Positions 34,595 through 42,780 of a stretch of 50,946 nt of DNA are shown here, one piece after another. This DNA comes from Sphingomonas sp. (GTDB lineage Bacteria > Pseudomonadota > Alphaproteobacteria > Sphingomonadales > Sphingomonadaceae), in the NCBI GenBank assembly GCA_003248865.1, contig QFPK01000022.1, positions 1-50,946 on the forward strand. Direction: 5' to 3'. Numbering within the stretch: the first letter of the stretch is position 1; every line of letters starts with the position of its first letter. The translations under genes and the position numbers were made by a program. The notes under the pieces were generated by a model that saw only the letters and a list, made by a program, of their open reading frames with translations, made no database searches and was not told the DNA's origin.

Positions 34595-34888
34595 TCAGCC
34601 CACCGGCTCGGGGTGGTCAGCAAGTGTCGGCCGTTCGGTTTCCTGCCCCAGAAACCGGTCCCGGTTCTCGGACCAGAGGTTCAGGCAGGATGGGTCTCGT
34701 GAGGCCGCTTCCCCCATGTCGCGGCAGGCGCGCAGCGCCGCGCGACGGGGATCGGGAAGCGGAGCGACCTGCGCAACGGCCAGCGGCTCTTCCCGCCGCT
34801 CCCTGTCGGAGAACTGCACCGCCATCAGCGTGACGGCGATGCCGACGAACGCGAACGCGCCGGTACGTGCGAGGGTGCGGCTGTCCAT
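34595..34888 (-). CDS. trbK: TrbK-like entry-exclusion protein
   Basis: This 97-residue protein has one N-terminal membrane segment (GAFAFVGIAVTLMAV) and a short periplasmic part with two cysteines in ACRDMGEAASRDPSCLNLWSENRDRF. That Cys-Cys-Trp pattern is usual for the alternative TrbK of sphingomonad and rhizobial elements. TrbK proteins block redundant entry of the same element into a cell that already has it. The position between trbJ and trbL is conserved. The family is short and weakly conserved, so the exclusion role is inferred from position. Confidence 0.8.
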   Translation of the reverse strand: MDSRTLARTGAFAFVGIAVTLMAVQFSDRERREEPLAVAQVAPLPDPRRAALRACRDMGEAASRDPSCLNLWSENRDRFLGQETERPTLADHPEPVG

Positions 34889-34895
34889 CGCCGTC

Positions 34896-35645
34896 TCACT
34901 CGTAGAACATCTTGGCCTGGCCCGGCTGATAGGTGGTGCCGGGTGTCAGGAAGCGCTTGCGGTGTTCGCGGCCCTGTTCGGCTGCGGCTGCCTGCTCGGC
35001 GGCCTGTAGCGCCAGCGCGCGACCGTTGGCGGCTGTCACGGCGGTCAGGTCTGCCAGTTGCTGTGCCTGAAGGGCAAGGATCTGGTTGCCGGCCTGGGCC
35101 GCCTGCAACGCGCCCGACGCCCCCTGGCTTTCACCGACAAGGGCCGCCATCTCGCCTTTGCTGGCGTCCATGTTCTGGACGATGCCGGCCTGCACCCGCA
35201 TCGCATCCTGCAACGCCCCGACACTGGTTTGCCAGCGGGATTTGGCGTTGGCGATCAGCTGCGCGTCGGTGGCGGCGGGATCGACATGGGAATAGTGCTG
35301 CTGGAATGCCTGATCGATCTGCTGAACATCATAGGCGATCGACTGGGCTTCGGCGAGCAGCTGCTGCGTTTTCTGGACCGACTGCTGCAACTGGGCGAGT
35401 GCTGAATAGGGCAGGCTGGCGAGGTTCTTGCCCTGATTGATCAGCATCTGTGCCTCGTTCTGCAGCGAGGTGATCTGGTTGGTCACCTGCTTCAACGAGC
35501 GCACCGCGGTCAGCACATTCTGGGTGTAATTGGAGGGGTCGAACACCACGATCGCATGGGCCGGGACGGCCAGCATCGCCGGAACTGGCCCCGCGCCCAG
35601 CAGCAGTACGGCCGCATAGCGAAGGGTTCGGGATTTGCCGTTCAT
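34896..35645 (-). CDS. trbJ: TrbJ, conjugal transfer protein (VirB5-like)
   Basis: This 249-residue exported protein has a signal peptide (LLLGAGPVPAMLAVPAHA) and then IVVFDPSNYTQNVLTAVRSLKQVTNQITSLQNEAQMLINQ, the typical TrbJ start. The rest is long helices with many Gln and Ala, probably coiled coil. VirB5-like proteins are minor pilus components that contact recipients. The start overlaps the trbE stop by four bases. Confidence 0.94.
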   Translation of the reverse strand: MNGKSRTLRYAAVLLLGAGPVPAMLAVPAHAIVVFDPSNYTQNVLTAVRSLKQVTNQITSLQNEAQMLINQGKNLASLPYSALAQLQQSVQKTQQLLAEAQSIAYDVQQIDQAFQQHYSHVDPAATDAQLIANAKSRWQTSVGALQDAMRVQAGIVQNMDASKGEMAALVGESQGASGALQAAQAGNQILALQAQQLADLTAVTAANGRALALQAAEQAAAAEQGREHRKRFLTPGTTYQPGQAKMFYE

Positions 35646-38092
35646 TGGTCATTCTCCTCTGGGACAAGGTCGGGGACGAGGTCGGCGGCCCAGCCAAGGC
35701 CGCGATAGCGAAGCCAGGCGGCGAGGAAGCCATGGTTCCCATGTTCGGCGTGGATGGCGGTGATGGCGGGCTGGTCTGATTTGGCTGACGCCGCGCATAG
35801 TGCGAGTACGACATCGGACAGCCCAAGTTCGAACAGCCGGTTGCCGCGCCGGGACTGGCAGTAATAATCGCGCTTTGGTGTGGCGCGCGCGAGGATGTCG
35901 ATCTGCCGCTCATTGAGGCCAAAGCGGCGATAGACTGCGCTGATCTGTGGTTCGATGGCGCGTTCGTTCGGCAGCAGCAGCCTCGTGTGGCAGCTTTCGA
36001 TCAGCACCGGCGCCAGTGGAGAAGCATCGATATCGGAGAGCGACTGGGTGGCGAAAGTGACCGAGGCATTCTTCTTGCGCAGTGTCTTCAGCCATTCGCG
36101 TAACTGGCTGGCGAATGCGGCATCATCGAGCGCGAGCCAGCCTTCGTCGATGATGATGAGGGTGGGCGCACCATCGAGACGGTCCTCGATCCGGTGGAAC
36201 AGATAGGAGAGAACTGCGGGCGCCGCGGGCGTTCCGATCAGGCCATCGGTCTCGAACGCCTGGACCGATGCGCTGCCCAGATGTTCGGATTCGCCGTCGA
36301 GCAGGCGGCCATGGGGACCGCCGACGCAATAGGGCGCCAGCGCCTGCTTCAGCTGCCGGGATTGCAACAGCACGGCAAGGCCGGTGAGTGTGCGCTCGGA
36401 TGGAAGTGCTGTGCCAAGCGAAGTCAGCGCCGACCACAGATGTTCCTTGACGTCGGGCGTCAGCTCGACGCCTTCAAGGGTGAGAATGGCGGCCACCCAG
36501 TCGGCCGCCCAGGCGCGTTCCGGCACTCGGTCGACGCGGGCCAGCGGTTGCAGGCTGAGCGGCCGGGCGGGCGCTTCGTCGCCCGCAGGTGCGATACTGC
36601 CGCCAAGGTCATGCCAGTCACCTCCCATGGCAAGCGTGGCCACCCTGACCGATCCGCCGAAATCGAACGCGAAAACGCGGGAGCCGGGATAGCGGCGGAA
36701 CTGCAACGCCATCAGGGCCAGCAGCACGGACTTCCCGGCACCCGTCGGCCCGACGACCAGCATATGGCCGACGTCGCCGACATGCAGCGACAGCCGGAAC
36801 GGGGTTGACCCTTGCGTCTTGCCAAACAGCAATGGCGGCCCGCCGAGATGCGCGTCTTTCGGCTCGCCTGCCCAAACCGCTGACAGCGGAATCATATGGG
36901 CGAGATTCAGCGTTGAAATCGGCGGCTGACGGACATTGGCATAGACATGGCCCGGCAGGCTCCCGAGCCAGGCGTCCACCGCGTTGACGGTTTCCGGGAT
37001 GGCGGTGAAATCGCGGCCCTGGATGATCTTCTCGACCAGCCGCAGCTTTTCGTTTGCGGCGCGCGGATCCTCGTCCCAGACGGTGACGGTCGCGGTCACA
37101 TAGGCCATGCCGGCATGGTCGGCGCCGAGTTCCTGCAATGCGAGATCGGCGTCGGCGGCCTTGTTGGCGGCATCTGAATCCACCAGCACGGAGGCTTCGT
37201 TGGTCATCACCTCCTTCAGGATCGCGGCGATCGACTTGCGCTTGGCGAACCATTGGCGGCGGATGCGAGAGAGCAGCCTGGTCGCGTCGGTCTTGTCGAG
37301 CAGCAGCGCACGGGTTGACCAGCGATAGGGGAAAGCCAGACGGTTCAGATCGTCCAGGAGGCCGGGCGTGGTCTGCGAGGGAAAGCCGGTGATGGTGAGA
37401 ATGCGCAGATGCGCGTTGCCCAGCCGTGGTTCCAGCCCACAGCTGAGCGGTTCATCAGGCAGCAGCGCATCGAGATACATTGGCGTTTCGGGCACAGCGA
37501 CCCGCTGCCGCCGTGTCGAAATGCTATTGTGCAGGAAACCCAGCGTCTCGCCGTCATCCAGCCAGGCGCATTCCGGCATGAGTGGATCGATCAGGCCAAG
37601 CAGGCGGTCGGTCCGGTCGCGGAAGCCGGCGAGCAATTCACGGGGATCGAGGTTCCGGCTGTTCCGGCCTTCGTAAAGCCATTGCTCGGCGCGGCTCGCA
37701 TCTTCTGGCGGCGGTAGCCAGCAGAAGGTCAGATAGTGGCTGGATTCATAGTGGGCCCCTTCTTCCTCGAACATCGCCTTGCGCTCGGCATCCACCAGAG
37801 CGGATGCGGCGTCGGGGAAGATACTGTCGGGGTAGGAGGTGGCCGCATGGCGGTGGGCGTCGACGAACAGCGCCCAGCCGGAACCCAGTCGCCGCAGTGC
37901 GTTGTTGAGCCGGCCGGCGACCGCCACCAGCTCGGCCGGCACGGCGGAATCGAGATCGGGCCCGCGAAACCGCGCCGTGCGCTGGACACTGCCGTCCTTG
38001 TTGAGGACGATGCCCGGCGCTACCAGAGCCGCCCATGGCAGATAGTCCGCGAGCCGCGTGGCCTGTCGGCGATATTCGGCGAGGTTGAGCAT
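35642..38092 (-). CDS. trbE: TrbE, conjugal transfer ATPase (VirB4-like)
   Basis: This 816-residue VirB4-family ATPase powers pilus assembly and substrate passage. Walker A VVGPTGAGKSVLLALM is near residue 448, followed by RVFAFDFGGS. Walker B is LIIIDEGWLALD near 647 and the sensor region VTFATQSLSDID follows. The N-terminal half has the CagE/TrbE/VirB domain (LNLAEYRRQATRLADYLPWAALVAPG). The ATG at 38092 fits this N-terminus; upstream codons to 38449 belong to the trbD/trbC region in another frame. It sits 14 bases after trbD. Confidence 0.96.
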   Translation of the reverse strand: MLNLAEYRRQATRLADYLPWAALVAPGIVLNKDGSVQRTARFRGPDLDSAVPAELVAVAGRLNNALRRLGSGWALFVDAHRHAATSYPDSIFPDAASALVDAERKAMFEEEGAHYESSHYLTFCWLPPPEDASRAEQWLYEGRNSRNLDPRELLAGFRDRTDRLLGLIDPLMPECAWLDDGETLGFLHNSISTRRQRVAVPETPMYLDALLPDEPLSCGLEPRLGNAHLRILTITGFPSQTTPGLLDDLNRLAFPYRWSTRALLLDKTDATRLLSRIRRQWFAKRKSIAAILKEVMTNEASVLVDSDAANKAADADLALQELGADHAGMAYVTATVTVWDEDPRAANEKLRLVEKIIQGRDFTAIPETVNAVDAWLGSLPGHVYANVRQPPISTLNLAHMIPLSAVWAGEPKDAHLGGPPLLFGKTQGSTPFRLSLHVGDVGHMLVVGPTGAGKSVLLALMALQFRRYPGSRVFAFDFGGSVRVATLAMGGDWHDLGGSIAPAGDEAPARPLSLQPLARVDRVPERAWAADWVAAILTLEGVELTPDVKEHLWSALTSLGTALPSERTLTGLAVLLQSRQLKQALAPYCVGGPHGRLLDGESEHLGSASVQAFETDGLIGTPAAPAVLSYLFHRIEDRLDGAPTLIIIDEGWLALDDAAFASQLREWLKTLRKKNASVTFATQSLSDIDASPLAPVLIESCHTRLLLPNERAIEPQISAVYRRFGLNERQIDILARATPKRDYYCQSRRGNRLFELGLSDVVLALCAASAKSDQPAITAIHAEHGNHGFLAAWLRYRGLGWAADLVPDLVPEENDQ

Positions 38093-38106
38093 GACCGCGC
38101 CTGTCC

Positions 38107-38376
38107 TCAGACCGCCAGATGGGACGGCAGGCGCAGATGCCGCCGTCCCACCTCGACAAATAGCGGATCGCGCCGGGCGCCCCAGACCGCCAGCAAATGG
38201 CCGATGGCTCCAATCGCCAGCCCGACCAGCCACAGACGCAGGCCCAGACCGAGCGCTGCCGCCAGCGTGCCATTGACGATGGCGAGCGAGCGTGGCGCAC
38301 CCGCCAGCAGGATCGGATCGGTCAGCGCCCGGTGCACGGGAACACTGAAGCCCGGCACCTCTTCCATCCCGGTCAT
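38107..38376 (-). CDS. trbD: TrbD, conjugal transfer protein (VirB3-like)
   Basis: This 89-residue protein has the VirB3/TrbD pattern: PGFSVPVHRALTDPILLAGAPRSLAIVNG, then two membrane segments (LAAALGLGLRLWLVGLAIGAIGHLLAVWG) and a basic C-terminus ending with VEVGRRHLRLPSHLAV. The ATG at 38376 overlaps the trbC stop by four bases, which fixes the start. TrbD works with the TrbE ATPase in the inner membrane. Confidence 0.93.
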   Translation of the reverse strand: MTGMEEVPGFSVPVHRALTDPILLAGAPRSLAIVNGTLAAALGLGLRLWLVGLAIGAIGHLLAVWGARRDPLFVEVGRRHLRLPSHLAV

Positions 38377-38714
38377 ACCAGCGCCCCGCCGCCGAAGCTG
38401 AAGAAAGAGAGGAAGAAGGAGGAGGCTGCAAAGGCGATCGACAGGCCAAACACGATCTGAATGAGCCGCCGAAACCCGCCCGATGTGTCGCCGAACGCCA
38501 GCGTCAGGCCGGTGACGATGATGATGATCACCGCGACAATCTTGGCAACCGGGCCTTCGATCGATTGCAGGATCTGCTCCAGCGGCTGCTCCCATGGCAT
38601 GGACGCGCCGCCGGCCCAGGCGGCGGGTGTGAGCATGAATGTGATCGCCAGCAGCGAGGCGCTTTCGGCGAACCGGCGACGGTGCTGGTTGGCAAGGGTA
38701 AGCAAGCGGGTCAT
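38373..38714 (-). CDS. trbC: TrbC, conjugal pilin (VirB2-like)
   Basis: This 113-residue prepilin starts with a long signal (ESASLLAITFMLTPAAWAGGA). The mature part has two hydrophobic helices (KIVAVIIIIVTGLTLAFG and LIQIVFGLSIAFAASSFFLSFFS) around a short loop, as in VirB2 and TrbC pilins. TrbC of IncP plasmids is cyclised by TraF; a TraF-like peptidase is encoded at 45855. Start and stop overlap trbB and trbD. Confidence 0.93.
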   Translation of the reverse strand: MTRLLTLANQHRRRFAESASLLAITFMLTPAAWAGGASMPWEQPLEQILQSIEGPVAKIVAVIIIIVTGLTLAFGDTSGGFRRLIQIVFGLSIAFAASSFFLSFFSFGGGALV

Positions 38715-39718
38715 GCAAGGTCTCCTGCGAGGGTGAGAAGGGTTGAAACGGCATCCGGCGCGGTGGCCGGGATCAGGCGATAATCGCCGTCAAGGCCAAG
38801 GCCGGGCACACGGGCGAGTTCGACAAGCCGGCGTTCGCTGCCGCGCCCGGACAGCACGGCGATGAGGTCGATGGTCTCGGCGATGAGCGGACGCGGGACA
38901 GTCACTACCGCTTCCTGGATCAGCTGCTCGAGTCGCCGCAGGGCGCCCATGGCGCTGCCCGCGTGGATGGTGGCGATGCCGCCGGGATGGCCGGTGCCCC
39001 AGGCCTTCAGCAGGTCCAGTGCTTCGGCGCCGCGTACCTCGCCGATGGGAATTCGGTCTGGCCGCAGCCGCAGCGCAGAACGGACAAGATCGGAAAGCGT
39101 GGCGACGCCATCCTTGGTGCGCAATGAGACAAGATTGGGCGCGGTGCATTGCAGCTCGCGGGTGTCCTCGATCAGCACGACGCGGTCGCCCGTTCCGGCG
39201 ACTTCCGCCAGCAGGGCATTGGCCAATGTCGTCTTGCCGGTGGAGGTGCCGCCGGCGACCAGAATGTTAAAGCGGCTGTGGACGGCGTCCCGCAGCAGGG
39301 CTGCCTCGGGCGGACGCAGGGTGCCGGCAGCAACATAATCGCCAAGCGTGAACACCGCGACGGCAGGTTTACGGATCGCAAAAGTGGGCGCCTGCACGAC
39401 AGGCGGCAGCAGCCCTTCAAACCGCTCTCCGGTCCCGGGTAGCTCGGCCGACACACGCGGCGCGCCAGCATGGACTTCGGCGCCAACATGGTGGGCCACC
39501 AGCCGGATGATCCGCTCGCCGTCTGCTGCCGACAGCCGCTCCCCCGTATCGGCAAGACCTTGCGACAGCCGGTCCGACCAGAGGTGGCCATCCGGATTCA
39601 GCATCACCTCGACGACAGCGGGGTCGTTCAGTAGCGCCTCAATTGAAGGGCCAAGCGCGGTGCGCAGCATGCGCGCGCTGCGGTTGAGACCTTCTCCCTG
39701 CTGATGTGAACCGCGCAT
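38711..39718 (-). CDS. trbB: TrbB, conjugal transfer ATPase (VirB11-like)
   Basis: This 335-residue hexameric secretion ATPase of the VirB11/PulE type has an N-terminal domain (LLNDPAVVEVMLNPDGHLWSDRL). Walker A is NILVAGGTSTGKTTLANALL near residue 155. The Asp box RVVLIEDTRELQ, Walker B-region RLRPDRIPIGEVRGAEALDLLKAWGTGHPGG and His box ATIHAGSA follow. It is first of the trb genes (trbB-C-D-E-J-K-L-F-G-I-DUF2274, packed with 1- or 4-base overlaps or gaps of at most 14). A 149-base gap with no gene precedes it, probably holding the operon promoter. Confidence 0.96.
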   Translation of the reverse strand: MRGSHQQGEGLNRSARMLRTALGPSIEALLNDPAVVEVMLNPDGHLWSDRLSQGLADTGERLSAADGERIIRLVAHHVGAEVHAGAPRVSAELPGTGERFEGLLPPVVQAPTFAIRKPAVAVFTLGDYVAAGTLRPPEAALLRDAVHSRFNILVAGGTSTGKTTLANALLAEVAGTGDRVVLIEDTRELQCTAPNLVSLRTKDGVATLSDLVRSALRLRPDRIPIGEVRGAEALDLLKAWGTGHPGGIATIHAGSAMGALRRLEQLIQEAVVTVPRPLIAETIDLIAVLSGRGSERRLVELARVPGLGLDGDYRLIPATAPDAVSTLLTLAGDLA

Positions 39719-39867
39719 CTGCTGCCCTCTTCGTTCAGGGCCAGCCGGTGCTACCCCTGTTGGGGCCGAGTAAGAGAACCGGATTTAGGCGGGATTCAAC
39801 AGATATTGCCGGGCGTAGGTCGCTGGCGCGCAAAGACAGGTTATGGCGTAAACTGTAGCCCCGGCCA

Positions 39868-40317
39868 TTAGCGTTCCATGTCCGCCGATGGACCGCTCGA
39901 CGCGATATCCTCGGCCAGTTCGCGCGCGAGTCTGGAGCTACTGGCAATGCGCCGGCTGAGCGCCGCGAGGAAGGCATCGTAGCGCTGCAAACCCTTGGCC
40001 CGCGCCGCTGCAGCCTGCGGTTCCGGCAATGCCGGTGTCGTTGTGAGCCAGAAGCGCACGAACATGGCCATCGTCTCGACGGCTATGGTCTGGTCGCGCT
40101 CGATGCGGGCGATCCGCCGGTCAATCTGGTCCAGCCGTTTCGCGATGGCCGCCTCCCGTCGTTCGCCATCGTCGGGGGAGACGAAGGCGGCCACTGCGGC
40201 TTCGGCGATCATCGACAGGGAGTGATCCCGCCGCGCCGCGCGCTCCTCAAGTGCGACAAGGAGGTTTGGCTCCAGATAGACCGAAAGCCGGCGTTTGCGG
40301 GGCTGTTTCGGGCGCAT
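39868..40317 (-). CDS. CopG-family (ribbon-helix-helix) regulator
   Basis: This 149-residue protein has an N-terminal ribbon-helix-helix (RKRRLSVYLEPNLLVALEERAARRDHSLSMIAEAAVAAFV). A predicted coiled coil follows (AAIAKRLDQIDRRIARIERDQTIAVETMAMF), then a helical C-terminus. It lies directly after traG (one base between stop and ATG) and before trbB, its usual place in such elements. There it may regulate transfer genes or bind the relaxosome. The ATG at 40317 gives the normal basic N-terminus. Confidence 0.88.
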   Translation of the reverse strand: MRPKQPRKRRLSVYLEPNLLVALEERAARRDHSLSMIAEAAVAAFVSPDDGERREAAIAKRLDQIDRRIARIERDQTIAVETMAMFVRFWLTTTPALPEPQAAAARAKGLQRYDAFLAALSRRIASSSRLARELAEDIASSGPSADMER

Positions 40318-40318
40318 G

Positions 40319-42307
40319 CTAGAGGCCACTGTCCGAGCCGGGGTCCATGGAAGCCTGTCGCGCGACCTGCCGCATCTGGTTTTGCAGCCTTGCAAATTCC
40401 TCGTCCGCGTCGGGTTCGCATGGCGCGATATCCAGGTCGAATTCATTTGGCTCATGGGGCTTCTCGCGGGGAGGCAGCTTTTCGCCCAACTGCATTGCAT
40501 GCTGCTGTTCTTCGCCTCCAGTGGAGGCCTGCTTTTTGCTATGCTTTGTCGGCTTGGCGGGAATGATGATTGGTCGTGGCGGAATCGGAAGCTGGTTCCA
40601 GGGATCCGGCACTACCATTGTCGGTGTTTTCGGAATCGGCGGCGCGCTGATCCGGCCCTGCAACCGCCTGTCCTCGAAGTAGCGCGCCTTGCTGCCTCGG
40701 ATCGGTGGCGTGCCGGCCACCATCACAATCTCGTCCGTCGGCGGCAGCTGCATGACCTCGCCGGGTGTCAGCAGCGGCCGGGCAGTCTCGGAGCGCGACA
40801 CCATCAGATGGCCCAGCCAGGGGCTGAGGCGATGGCCGGCATAGTTTTTCATGGCCCGCATTTCGGTCGCGGTGCCAAGCGCGTCTGACACCCGCTTGGC
40901 GGTGCGTTCATCGTTGGTCGCAAAACTGACGCGGACATGGCAATTGTCGAGGATCGAGTTGTTGGGCCCATAGGCTTTCTCGATCTGGTTCAGTGACTGG
41001 GCAATCAGGAAGGATTTGAGGCCATAGCCCGCCATGAACGCGAGAGCGCTTTCGAAGAAATCGAGCCGTCCAAGCGCCGGAAACTCGTCCAGCATCAACA
41101 GCAGGCGATGCCGGTCAGCCCGGCCGCTGAGATCCTCGGTCAGCCTGCGTCCGACCTGATTGAGCAGCAGCCGGATCAGCGGCTTGGTGCGGTTGATGTC
41201 GGACGGTGGAACCACAAGATAGAGGGTGGTTGGCTGCGGGCCGGTCACCAGATCACCAATCCGCCAGTCACAGCGGCGCGTGACTTCCGCCACGACAGGA
41301 TCGCGGTAGAGCCCCAGGAATGACATGGCGGTCGACAGCACGCCGGACATTTCATTTTCGGACTTGTTCAGAAGCTCACGCGCCGCACTGGCGATGACAG
41401 GGTGCGGCCCGGCGTCTCCAAGATGCGGCGTCTTCATCATGGCTTCGAGCGTCACGGCGATGGTGCGCCGCGGATCGGAGAGGAAGGCGGCGACTCCCGC
41501 CAGTGTCTTGTCCTTCTCGGCGTAAAGAACATGGAGGATGGCGCCCACCAGCAGCGCGTGGCTGGTCTTCTCCCAATGGTTGCGCTTTTCCAGCGAACCC
41601 TCCGGATCAACCAGAATGTCGGCAATGTTCTGCACATCGCGCACCTCCCATGCGCCCCGGCGGACTTCCAGCAGCGGGTTGTAGGCAGTGGACCTGGGGT
41701 TGGTAGGATCGAACAGCAGCACGCGCCCATGCTTGGCGCGGAAGCCTGCCGTCAGTTGCCAGTTCTCGCCCTTGATGTCGTGAACGATGGCTGATCCCGG
41801 CCAGGTCAGCAGCGTCGGGATAACGAGACCAACACCCTTTCCGGAACGGGTGGGCGCAAAGCAAAGCACATGTTCGGGGCCGTCATGGCGCAAATAGTCG
41901 CCGCCGAGTTTTCCAAGCACCACCCCGTCCGGGCCAAGCAGGCGCGCTGCCCGCACCTCGTTCCGGCTTGCCCAGCGGGCGGAGCCGTAGGTTTCGACCT
42001 TGCGCGCTTCACGGGCGCGCCAGACGGACATGGCGATTGCCACCGCAATCGATGCGATCCCGCAGGAAGCGGCGATCAGTCCGCCGCGCACGAAAATATC
42101 GGGCGCGTATGCGTCGAAGAGATACCACCACCAGAAAAAAGCGGGCGGATAATAGACCGGCCAGCCAGCGAGCTCGAACCAGGGGGTTCCGAGTCCTTCC
42201 TGATATCCCAGCCTCCAGGCGACATATTGGGTTGCAGCCCACACGCCCGTCAGGACGATCAGGAAAACGGCGAGGATCTGGCCCCACAGGATTCGGGTGG
42301 CGAACAT
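40319..42307 (-). CDS. traG: TraG/VirD4-type coupling protein
   Basis: This 662-residue coupling ATPase links the relaxosome to the secretion channel. N-terminal membrane segments (ILWGQILAVFLIVLTGVWAA and, near residue 80, IFVRGGLIAASCGIASIAVAIAM) anchor it. Walker A is CFAPTRSGKGVGLVIPTLL near residue 150. Walker B is LLLMLDEFPALGRL near 400, with FLIAQSLNQIEKAYG after it. The C-terminal 80 residues are charged and proline-rich. It is the first gene of the CopG and trb group; a divergent small gene starts 146 bases upstream. Confidence 0.96.
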   Translation of the reverse strand: MFATRILWGQILAVFLIVLTGVWAATQYVAWRLGYQEGLGTPWFELAGWPVYYPPAFFWWWYLFDAYAPDIFVRGGLIAASCGIASIAVAIAMSVWRAREARKVETYGSARWASRNEVRAARLLGPDGVVLGKLGGDYLRHDGPEHVLCFAPTRSGKGVGLVIPTLLTWPGSAIVHDIKGENWQLTAGFRAKHGRVLLFDPTNPRSTAYNPLLEVRRGAWEVRDVQNIADILVDPEGSLEKRNHWEKTSHALLVGAILHVLYAEKDKTLAGVAAFLSDPRRTIAVTLEAMMKTPHLGDAGPHPVIASAARELLNKSENEMSGVLSTAMSFLGLYRDPVVAEVTRRCDWRIGDLVTGPQPTTLYLVVPPSDINRTKPLIRLLLNQVGRRLTEDLSGRADRHRLLLMLDEFPALGRLDFFESALAFMAGYGLKSFLIAQSLNQIEKAYGPNNSILDNCHVRVSFATNDERTAKRVSDALGTATEMRAMKNYAGHRLSPWLGHLMVSRSETARPLLTPGEVMQLPPTDEIVMVAGTPPIRGSKARYFEDRRLQGRISAPPIPKTPTMVVPDPWNQLPIPPRPIIIPAKPTKHSKKQASTGGEEQQHAMQLGEKLPPREKPHEPNEFDLDIAPCEPDADEEFARLQNQMRQVARQASMDPGSDSGL

Positions 42308-42452
42308 GTGATACTCCAGGGAATATGACTGATAGGGTGGCCAGCGATCCTCACATCACAAGAGGCGTCGTGCGCACGTCGCACGCCAGAGCAAGAAATC
42401 GCAGAGATCGGCGCGGTGGACTTTGCGACCTTCAGGAGCCACCTAGCTTTTC

Positions 42453-42773
42453 ATGACTGATGCGAGAGCCAACGCTATCGATGAGCTGGAACAAGTCCGT
42501 TCCGCATATCGTGCTCTATTTGCCTTGCAGACCCTGCATCACACTCCTGAGTACCGGGCGAATTCTGAAGTGCTTTACAGCTATCTGATCAAGATCGGAG
42601 TTGGTGGCGCGCGCCAGGACATGCAGGCTGATCTTCGTTTCCTCGAAGAAGGCGGTCTGGTACGCTTTAAGTATGTGGACCACCATTTTGTTGTCGAACT
42701 TACGGCTTCGGGAGAGGATGTGGCACTTGGTCGGTGCGTAGTCGACGGCGTTTCCCCGCCTTCTGGTACTTGA
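42453..42773 (+). CDS. small winged-helix-like protein, phage-type family
   Basis: This 106-residue protein is the only plus-strand gene in the transfer block. The middle part (EVLYSYLIKIGVGGARQDMQADLRFLEEGGLVRF) looks like a winged helix, and the C-terminus LTASGEDVALGRCVVDGVSPPSG matches my recollection of short Mu-like phage proteins (VpaChn25_0724 type). Lower GC and opposite orientation suggest later acquisition. It is divergent from traG and convergent with the relaxase gene, seven bases apart. A regulatory role is possible; nothing specific can be read. Confidence 0.65.
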   Translation: MTDARANAIDELEQVRSAYRALFALQTLHHTPEYRANSEVLYSYLIKIGVGGARQDMQADLRFLEEGGLVRFKYVDHHFVVELTASGEDVALGRCVVDGVSPPSGT

Positions 42774-42780
42774 TGTCGAT

